Below, one piece after another: positions 58,664 through 64,000 of a stretch of DNA of 64,000 nucleotides. The translations under genes and the position numbers were made by a program. The stretch's first letter is position 1; every line of letters begins with the position of its first letter. Source of the DNA: Salinispora tropica CNB-440 (GTDB lineage: Bacteria; Actinomycetota; Actinomycetes; Mycobacteriales; Micromonosporaceae); NCBI RefSeq assembly GCF_000016425.1, contig NC_009380.1, forward strand, positions 5,119,332 to 5,183,331. Direction: 5' to 3'. A model generated the notes under the pieces. It saw only the letters and a program-made list of their open reading frames with translations, did not search any database and was not told the DNA's origin.

Positions 58664-59965
58664 CTACACATTGCGGCCTACCTGGGCCTTGATGCCCCGT
58701 TCGGCGATCTCCTGGGCAGCCTCGAAGTAACTCGTCGCCCCCCGCGACCCGGGATCGTAGGTCATCACAGATTGGCCGTAGCTGGGTGCCTCGGAGACCC
58801 GCACGTTACGCGGGATGACCGCCTGGAGCACCTTGTTCCCGAAGTGGTTGCGGACATCCTGCTCCACGGCATCCGCCAGCCGCGTACGCCGGTCGTACAT
58901 GGTGAGCAGGATTGTGGAGACCTCTAATTGGGGATTGAGGTGCTGCCGTACGAGGTTGATGTTGTTGATGAGTTGATTCAATCCCTCCAGCGCGTAGTAC
59001 TCACACTGGATCGGGATGAGTACCTCCTCCGCAGCCACCAACGCGTTCACCGTGAGCAGGCCAAGCGACGGCGGACAGTCGATGAGCACGTAGTCGAAGT
59101 GACCCGGGTAGCCGGTGATCGCGCGGGCCAGCCGCGACTCCCGGGCGACCACGGAGACCAGCTCGATCTCGGCACCGGCCAGGTCGATCGTGGCGGGTAC
59201 ACACCACAGACTGGGGATCCCCTCGACCGCCTGGGCGACATCCTCCAGGGGCAGGCCGTTGATCAGACAGTCGTACACGTCCGGCACCCCGGTGTGGTGC
59301 GGGACGTTGAGTCCGGTAGAGGCGTTGCCCTGCGGATCGAGGTCGACCACCAGCACCCGGTTACCGTGCAGGGCTAGCGCCACTGCCAGGTTCACCGTCG
59401 TGGTGGTCTTTCCAACGCCGCCCTTCTGGTTCGCGACGCACATGACCCGGGTCCGGTCTGGGCGAGGCATCGACACCTCACCGCTCGGGTTCAGGATCTG
59501 CACGGCGCGCATAGCTTCCATCGCCAACGGTGGGTCATCCTCTTCGCGCGTCGGTGTTTCACGTGAAACGTACGTGTCGTCAACCCCGCCCTGCCGGGAG
59601 GGCAGGTTCGGAGCCTTGGTCGGTTCGGCCGGCCGCCCCGGCGTTGCCTGCTGCGGCACAGCCACCTCGACGCGTGTCGACGCGGCTGCCTTTCCCCGTA
59701 CCGACGCGGCCTGCTCGGCCGCCGGTGGATCGCCCACCCGGGAGCTGTCCCGGGTGCTGCGGCTTAACGGTATTTCCGGCGACGACGGGCGGGTACGTCC
59801 CGGACTTGGCGCCTCTCGCTGGACGGTATCGTCCTGCGAGGCTCGAGAGGGCGGGCTGACGGAGAGGCTGTGGGTGGCCCAACCGGGATCGTCGGTTTCA
59901 CGTGAAACCGGGTCGCCCGTTGACCCGGTCGCGCGCGGATCGTCGTACCTGCCGTCGTCATGCAC
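58664..59965 (-). CDS. parA: Chromosome partitioning ATPase ParA, with long N-terminal extension
   Basis: About 433 residues. The Walker-type ATPase begins around residue 165: MCVANQKGGVGKTTTTVNLAVAL (deviant Walker A with the two lysines), DLDPQGNAS, DYVLIDCPPSLG, and AVIPRNVRVSEAPSYGQ. The first ~150 residues are a disordered Pro/Arg/Ser-rich extension whose coding sequence contains two parS sites, each read as VSRET. A shorter protein from the Met near residue 148 (MEAMRAVQ) is possible. ParA positions ParB-bound origins. Confidence 0.93.
   Translation of the reverse strand: MHDDGRYDDPRATGSTGDPVSRETDDPGWATHSLSVSPPSRASQDDTVQREAPSPGRTRPSSPEIPLSRSTRDSSRVGDPPAAEQAASVRGKAAASTRVEVAVPQQATPGRPAEPTKAPNLPSRQGGVDDTYVSRETPTREEDDPPLAMEAMRAVQILNPSGEVSMPRPDRTRVMCVANQKGGVGKTTTTVNLAVALALHGNRVLVVDLDPQGNASTGLNVPHHTGVPDVYDCLINGLPLEDVAQAVEGIPSLWCVPATIDLAGAEIELVSVVARESRLARAITGYPGHFDYVLIDCPPSLGLLTVNALVAAEEVLIPIQCEYYALEGLNQLINNINLVRQHLNPQLEVSTILLTMYDRRTRLADAVEQDVRNHFGNKVLQAVIPRNVRVSEAPSYGQSVMTYDPGSRGATSYFEAAQEIAERGIKAQVGRNV
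59556..59569. promoter_or_regulatory. parS: parS site 3, inside the parA coding sequence
   Basis: GTTTCACGTGAAAC, perfect consensus, coding for VSRET at parA residues ~133-137. Confidence 0.95.
59895..59908. promoter_or_regulatory. parS: parS site 4, near the parA start
   Basis: GTTTCACGTGAAAC, extended to CGGTTTCACGTGAAACCG; codes for VSRET at parA residues 20-24. Confidence 0.95.
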
Positions 59966-60339
59966 CTGTCATCCCTGCCCGCTTCGGATGGTCGGTCCGC
60001 ATCCTGTCAACGGGTCGCTCGGGTGGTCACACCCGGAGCGTGCGGCCCGTTGGAAGCGGTCGGAATCCGGTGAATACCCGGTGCCGACCGCTCCACATTA
60101 TCGACGCGCGGCCAGCCTACGGGGATTGGGCGCTGTCGGTCCACGTCGGGCCTTGCATCCCGCCCGCCACCCGTACCTGTTCAACGACGCAGTTGCCGCT
60201 TCGGCAAGCCGGAACCGCCGAATTCCGGCAGGCCGCTGAGCGGTCCACCGGTCGCCCGGCGACCACAGGTCCCACCGACTCCAATTCGCGTGGACACCGC
60301 GCTGAAGATCAGGAGATCGACGACGCGGTGTCGTGCCAC
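59966..60339. other. Intergenic region parA-rsmG
   Basis: 374 bases without a convincing gene. It should contain the parAB promoter. Apart from GC-rich inverted segments (CGGTCGGAATCCGG and CCGGTGCCGACCG near 60058-60092) I see no recognised element, and no parS or perfect DnaA box. Confidence 0.4.
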
Positions 60340-61152
60340 TCAGCGCCGCCGACCACCACGGGAGCGTTTCGCAGGCTTCGGCCGCGCCGGTGCCACCACC
60401 CGCTCCCGCGCAATCTCGATCACCGTCGTCGGTGGCTCGACCACGCCCGCACCGCAGTGGTGTACCTCGGGCCTGCCGCCGCCAAGCCGGTCCACGATGG
60501 CGGCATGCTCGGCGACCTCCTCCACAGCCGAGGCGCCCTTCAGGGCGACCAGTCGCCCACCCGGCACCGCCAGCGGAAGGCACCACCGGGCGAGCCGGTC
60601 CAGCGGTGCCACCGCCCGAGCGGTCACCACATCGCCGGTGAGTGGCTCGACGCCGCCCCCGCCGGAGGCGATCTCCTCTGCCCGGCCCCGGACGACCTGG
60701 ACCGAGGCCGCCAGGTCGAGCTGCGCCACCGCCTCGACGAGGAAGGCGGTACGACGGGCGAGCGGCTCAACCAGGGTGACCGAGAGATCCGGCCGAGCGA
60801 CGGCGAGCACAAGTCCCGGCAGTCCGGCGCCGCTACCCACGTCAAGCACCGTCGAACCCAGCGGAATCCGCTCCGCCACCGCCGCACAGTTGAGGAGATG
60901 CCGATCCCAGATCCGCGGCGCCTCCCGCGGGCCGATGAGCCCCCGGACCACCCCGTCGGTCACCAACAGGCCCGCGTACGCGACGGCCAGGCTCAGCCGA
61001 TCACCGAAGAGCGTACGGGCCGCGGTGGCCAACTCCGGGGGCGGCGTGGCGCTCACCGCGCCCGGCACGGGGCTATCACCAACAGGCGACGGCCCGGGCG
61101 GCGTACCACCCGGGCCGGACGCCAAGCGCGCCGCTGTGTCGTCGTGAGTCAC
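60340..61152 (-). CDS. rsmG: 16S rRNA (guanine-N7) methyltransferase
   Basis: About 270 residues. Methylates G527 of 16S rRNA; loss gives low-level streptomycin resistance. AdoMet loop STVLDVGSGAGLPGLVLA; preceding REAPRIWDRHLLNCAAVAERI and later TARAVAPLDRLARWCLPL are family motifs. The N-terminal ~40 and C-terminal ~15 residues (RPKPAKRSRGGRRR) are extensions. GTG start at 61152, four bases from the jag stop; the much longer open frame is a shadow of jag. Confidence 0.93.
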   Translation of the reverse strand: MTHDDTAARLASGPGGTPPGPSPVGDSPVPGAVSATPPPELATAARTLFGDRLSLAVAYAGLLVTDGVVRGLIGPREAPRIWDRHLLNCAAVAERIPLGSTVLDVGSGAGLPGLVLAVARPDLSVTLVEPLARRTAFLVEAVAQLDLAASVQVVRGRAEEIASGGGGVEPLTGDVVTARAVAPLDRLARWCLPLAVPGGRLVALKGASAVEEVAEHAAIVDRLGGGRPEVHHCGAGVVEPPTTVIEIARERVVAPARPKPAKRSRGGRRR

Positions 61153-61156
61153 CCGC

Positions 61157-61744
61157 TCAGTCCGCCGGCCGGACGATGATACGCCGGCTCGGCTCGACGC
61201 CCTCGGACTCGCTCGCCACGCCGTCGATGGCGTTGACCACGTCGTGCACACACTTCCGCTCGAAGGCGGACATGGGCTCCAGCCGAACCGACTCGCCGTG
61301 CTCCTTAACCTTCTCGACGGCGTTCTTCGCCACCGCCGCGAGCTCCTTACGACGGCCCGCCCGATAGCCGCCCACGTCGAGCAGCAGCCGGCTGGGGGTG
61401 CCGGTCTGCCGGAAGACCGCAAGTCGAGTGAGTTCCTGAAGCGCCTCCAGGGTGGCGCCGCGCTGACCAACCAGGTTCTGTAGCCGGCCGCCGACCACCT
61501 CCACGACCGGGCGCCCGCCGGAAACCAGTTCGTCGATGTCCCCGTCGTAGTCGAGGATGTCGAGCAGGCCCTCCACGTAGTCGGCGGCGATCTCACTCTG
61601 CCGGAACAGATCGCCCTCGCCGGCGGACCGTTGCTCCGTGCCGCCGGAATCGGCCTCGGCCGCCTCGGTCTGGCCCCTCGCCGTCGTCTCCGTCCCCTCG
61701 GCGTCCTGGGACTCGTCTGCGCGGGGGGTGCTGGTCTCGGTCAC
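61157..61744 (-). CDS. jag: Jag/KhpB-type RNA-binding protein
   Basis: About 195 residues. A ~70-residue acidic head, a KH-like domain (RPVVEVVGGRLQNLVGQRGATLEALQELTRLAVF) and an R3H domain (LEPMSAFERKCVHDVVNAIDGV). Single-stranded RNA-binding protein linked to YidC and wall control in other bacteria. The GTG at 61744 is chosen because GGAGGA lies six to eight bases upstream; an in-frame GTG six codons earlier is weaker. Sits between yidC and rsmG as usual. Confidence 0.92.
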   Translation of the reverse strand: MTETSTPRADESQDAEGTETTARGQTEAAEADSGGTEQRSAGEGDLFRQSEIAADYVEGLLDILDYDGDIDELVSGGRPVVEVVGGRLQNLVGQRGATLEALQELTRLAVFRQTGTPSRLLLDVGGYRAGRRKELAAVAKNAVEKVKEHGESVRLEPMSAFERKCVHDVVNAIDGVASESEGVEPSRRIIVRPAD

Positions 61745-61946
61745 GGTCTCCTCCGTACTCACTCGGCCGGACCGTCGGGTCCGCTGGTCTCCCGGGGCCG
61801 GCGGGATCGCCGGTACCACGGGCAGGTCTATCCGGGCAGTCTCGCCGCTGGCCGCGGGCTGCGGCGGCGTTTTGCCCTCCGGCGCCGGCCCTCCGGCGGC
61901 GGTACAGCTGCGGTACCAAGGTCGATACCGCCGGGCACCGGTCGGA

Positions 61947-63059
61947 TCACCCCTGCCGTTTGGCGGGGCGACCCTTCTGGTTCGCGGGCTGACCCTTCTT
62001 CTGGCCGGCCGGCTGACCCTTCTGGCCGTCGGGCTGCCCCTTCTTCGGGCCGGCCGGCTGGTTCGCCGGCTGACCCTTCTGGCCGGCGGCGGGCTGGCCC
62101 TTCTTCGGGCTGGTGGGCTTGGCGCCCGGCTTCGGAGCAGCGACCTTGGTCGCGGCCGGCTGGGTGGCAGTCGGGGGAGCGGACTTGCCGCGGCCGAAGA
62201 GGCCACCGCTGCTCTTTGCCGGCTGCACCGCACCACGCGTACCAGTCGTACCGGACTTCGCGCTCGGCGGCGGCGGGAACTTGCGCAACACCCACTGCTG
62301 CTGGGCCAGCGTGAACAAGTTGTTGGTGACCCAGTAGATGATCACACCGATCGGGAAGATCGCGCCGGAGATGAGCAGCGACGCCGGGATGCCGTAGAGC
62401 ATCAACCGCTGGATCATCCGCTGCTGCGGGTCCTCGGCCCAGCCGGTCTTGAGGATCATCTGACGGCTGGTCAGATAGGTGGTGCCCATCATCAGCAGCA
62501 CCAGAATGCCAGCCATGATCTTGACGGTGGTGCCGTCGGCACCCAGCGCGGCCAGTTCCTCGGGCGAGGAGCCGAACTTGCCGGCGATCGGCGCGGTGAA
62601 CAGCTTCGCGACCGATACGCTGTCGAACTGGTCGACCGTCCAGCCGTAGAGCGTCTTCCCGCTTTCGTCCTTGTTCGGGTTGAGCCGGCGGAGCACGTGG
62701 AACAGGCCGAGGAAGACCGGAATCTGGAGGAACATCGGAAGGCAGCCCATGAGCGGGTTGGCCTTTTCCTTCCGGTATAGCTCCATCATCTCCTTCTGGA
62801 GCGTCTCCCGGTCACCCTTGTGCTTCTCCTGCAACGCCTTGACCTGCGGTTGCAGCGCCTGCATCGCCCGCTGTGACTTGATCTGCTTGACGAAGACCGG
62901 GAAGAGGATCACCCGGACGGTGACCACCAGGAAGATGATGGCGAGGATCCAGGCCCAGTTGGTGCCGAGCACCGCGCCTTCCGGCACCCCGATGACATCC
63001 CATACCTGGTGCCAGCGCAGCAGGATCCACGAGATCGTGTAGTAGATAGGGTCGAGCAA
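61947..63059 (-). CDS. yidC: Membrane protein insertase YidC
   Basis: 370 residues, the short YidC2/Oxa1 type of Gram-positives. Membrane spans surround the catalytic groove, including VRVILFPVFVKQIKSQRAMQ with the groove arginine, GCLPMFLQIPVFLGLFHVL, ITGAIFPIGVIIYWVTNNLFTLAQQ. The C-terminal ~80 residues are a lysine-rich tail of KKGQPAGQ-type repeats, likely ribosome-binding. The TTG at 63059 is chosen: GGAG is eight bases upstream and the frame opens with MLDPIYYTISWIL. It overlaps nothing; yidD ends three bases away. Confidence 0.94.
   Translation of the reverse strand: MLDPIYYTISWILLRWHQVWDVIGVPEGAVLGTNWAWILAIIFLVVTVRVILFPVFVKQIKSQRAMQALQPQVKALQEKHKGDRETLQKEMMELYRKEKANPLMGCLPMFLQIPVFLGLFHVLRRLNPNKDESGKTLYGWTVDQFDSVSVAKLFTAPIAGKFGSSPEELAALGADGTTVKIMAGILVLLMMGTTYLTSRQMILKTGWAEDPQQRMIQRLMLYGIPASLLISGAIFPIGVIIYWVTNNLFTLAQQQWVLRKFPPPPSAKSGTTGTRGAVQPAKSSGGLFGRGKSAPPTATQPAATKVAAPKPGAKPTSPKKGQPAAGQKGQPANQPAGPKKGQPDGQKGQPAGQKKGQPANQKGRPAKRQG
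61953..62112 (-). repeat. Lysine-rich short repeats in the yidC tail
   Basis: Units encoding KKGQPA, QKGQPAN and related occur about nine times at the yidC 3' end. Such basic tails help ribosome docking in Gram-positive YidC (known for the family). Confidence 0.8.
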
Positions 63060-63062
63060 TTC

Positions 63063-63350
63063 TCAGACTCCAGTCACATCGGCGCGGCGGCGACAGTCCG
63101 GCTCCGGCACCGGATCGAATCCACCCGGGTGGAAGGGGTGGCAACGCATCAGCCGCCGGACCGTCAGGCCGGCTCCCCGAACCGGGCCGTGGCGGGTCAC
63201 CGCCTCCAGGGCGTATGCGCTGCACGACGGGTAGAACCGACAGCGGGCCGGCAACGCCGGACTTATCCACCGACGGTACGCGATGATGGGCCCGGCCAGC
63301 ACCCGGGCACCGGGGGAGATCGGTTGTGGCGTATCTGGTGCCGGACTCAC
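63063..63350 (-). CDS. yidD: Membrane protein insertion efficiency factor YidD
   Basis: 95 residues. YRRWISPALPARCRFYPSCSAYALEAVTRHG and RLMRCHPFHPGGFDPVP are the family signature, with three conserved cysteines. It assists YidC at the inner membrane. Its start overlaps the rnpA stop in the ATGA manner (63347-63350), so the two are translationally coupled. Confidence 0.95.
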   Translation of the reverse strand: MSPAPDTPQPISPGARVLAGPIIAYRRWISPALPARCRFYPSCSAYALEAVTRHGPVRGAGLTVRRLMRCHPFHPGGFDPVPEPDCRRRADVTGV

Positions 63351-63757
63351 CGGGACCGCCGCCCGCGGGGGGCGCGTGCAGCCGCGATCGCGGCGTCGAG
63401 ATCGACACCGAGCCGTTGGTACGACCGGTGCGCCGCGGTGGGCAGGGCGCGGACGACGAGGGTGCTCCCGGCCGGCAGTCCGGGAAGGCGTTCCCGGACC
63501 AGGTGCCGCAGTCTCCGGCGGACAGCGTTGCGGACGACAGCGTTGCCAACCGCCTTGGAGACGACGAAACCGGCGCGGGCTGGTGCGGATGTCTGCTCCG
63601 CACCAGTGTCCCGCGCCGGTTTCGACGAAGAGACATCCGGCAGGGTGCCGGGCAAGGTCAGATGGACGACGACCACGCCGCGCCCGACGCGTCGGCCACC
63701 ACGGACCGCCGCGGCGAAATCAGTGCTGCGCCGCAGACGCTGCGCGGCGGTCAGCAC
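63347..63757 (-). CDS. rnpA: Ribonuclease P protein component
   Basis: 136 residues. Protein subunit of RNase P for tRNA 5' maturation. MLTAAQRLRRSTDFAAAVRGG, FVVSKAVGNAVVRNAVRRRLRHLVRE (the RNR motif) and RALPTAAHRSYQRLGVDLDAAI are typical. A short insert (SSKPARDTGAEQTSAPARA) lies before the RNR motif. It follows rpmH on the minus strand with 33 bases between. Confidence 0.95.
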   Translation of the reverse strand: MLTAAQRLRRSTDFAAAVRGGRRVGRGVVVVHLTLPGTLPDVSSSKPARDTGAEQTSAPARAGFVVSKAVGNAVVRNAVRRRLRHLVRERLPGLPAGSTLVVRALPTAAHRSYQRLGVDLDAAIAAARAPRGRRSR

Positions 63758-63790
63758 GACTCTCCACGCCCTGCCGCGGACCTGGCGGCC

Positions 63791-63928
63791 TCAGGCCGCC
63801 AGGCGAGCGCGCCCCTTGGCGCGACGGGTCGAGATGATGGCGCGGCCGGCGCGGGTGCGCATGCGCAGCCGGAAGCCGTGGGTCTTCGCGCGCCGGCGGT
63901 TGTTCGGCTGGAAGGTGCGCTTGCTCAC
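63791..63928 (-). CDS. rpmH: 50S ribosomal protein L34
   Basis: 45 residues; the gene is very short. GTG at 63928 opens a product beginning (V)SKRTFQPNNRRRAKTHGFR and ending GRARLAA, the universal L34 sequence. It is directly upstream of rnpA and is the usual neighbour of dnaA/oriC, which should lie to the right of the window. Confidence 0.96.
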   Translation of the reverse strand: MSKRTFQPNNRRRAKTHGFRLRMRTRAGRAIISTRRAKGRARLAA

Positions 63929-64000
63929 GTCAGGCTCTCCGTTGTCCTACCCCTGGGCGAGGGATCGCCGGGGTCGCGTCTGGTCCGAGGTCGTCCCAGT
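63929..64000. other. Start of the rpmH-dnaA intergenic region
   Basis: 72 bases to the window end. GGAGAGCC about ten bases upstream of rpmH (minus strand) is its ribosome-binding site. No DnaA box is seen in this short piece. The rpmH promoter and oriC are expected beyond. Confidence 0.5.

Noticed and set aside
60098..60586. Minus-strand open frame between parA and rsmG
   Set aside because: Overlaps rsmG in another frame; low-complexity Arg/Gly composition and no recognisable start or family.
1..64000. tRNA or rRNA genes
   Set aside because: No cloverleaf-like segments or rRNA-like sequence were recognised by eye; a dedicated tRNA search would settle it.

Overview
The window is high-GC actinobacterial chromosome from just beside the replication origin. 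The last 7 kb read, on the minus strand, rpmH, rnpA, yidD, yidC, jag, rsmG, parA and parB. That is the usual actinobacterial order next to dnaA, so oriC and dnaA should lie just past the right edge. The parS sites (GTTTCACGTGAAAC), TTATCCACA-type DnaA boxes, many GTG starts, ino1, a SigM-like sigma factor with a downstream anti-sigma candidate, and Scr1/DUF397 regulator pairs fit a Micromonosporaceae member (Salinispora or Micromonospora type). This assignment is inferred from gene content, not from a database search.

Layout. (a) 1-7 kb: the 3' end of a beta-propeller gene, a DUF6457-mobA pair, DUF4192, a fructosamine-kinase-like protein, moaA, a MoaD-like protein and a membrane-anchored metallophosphoesterase. 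(b) 6.8-13.7 kb: a fusion of an EndoQ-like PHP nuclease with a UvrD helicase, two tandem four-cysteine membrane proteins, an AAA ATPase preceded by a dense cluster of CTAG palindromes, a GNAT enzyme and a DoxX protein. (c) 13.8-20.7 kb: two GT-C membrane glycosyltransferases around the second molybdenum-cofactor cluster moaC-moaB-moeA-moaE, then a phosphoribosyltransferase and a zinc-ribbon protein. (d) 20.7-34.7 kb: dnaB; rpsF-ssb-rpsR-rplI; nfo; two large glycosyltransferases; the bifunctional penicillin-binding protein ponA; DUF5318; a PadR regulator and ino1. This block matches the conserved actinobacterial ino1-padR-ponA-rpsF-dnaB neighbourhood.

(e) 34.7-42.7 kb is the most accessory part. 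It holds a seven-repeat RCC1 surface protein with an LPTTG sorting signal, a secreted lysozyme-like protein with a long leader, an XRE/DUF397 pair that has undergone a partial tandem duplication carrying a piece of ogt, ogt itself, and a SigE-family sigma factor with a membrane propeller protein. (f) 42.7-53.5 kb: cca, divergent from murJ, a separate pseudokinase gene, sigM with its anti-sigma candidate, trxB-trxA and a CwlM-type amidase. (g) 53.7-63.9 kb: an aminotransferase, a D-Ala-D-Ala-ligase-like ATP-grasp enzyme, a degenerate HIT protein, a parS/DnaA-box intergenic region, and the parAB-rsmG-jag-yidC-yidD-rnpA-rpmH block.

Taken together the genes serve replication and segregation (dnaB, ssb, parAB), cell-wall synthesis and its control (ponA, murJ, pseudokinase, cwlM), membrane insertion (yidC, yidD, jag), molybdenum-cofactor synthesis split over two loci, thiol redox (trxBA) and DNA repair (EndoQ-UvrD, nfo, ogt). 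I recognised no rRNA, tRNA, CRISPR array, insertion sequence or prophage.
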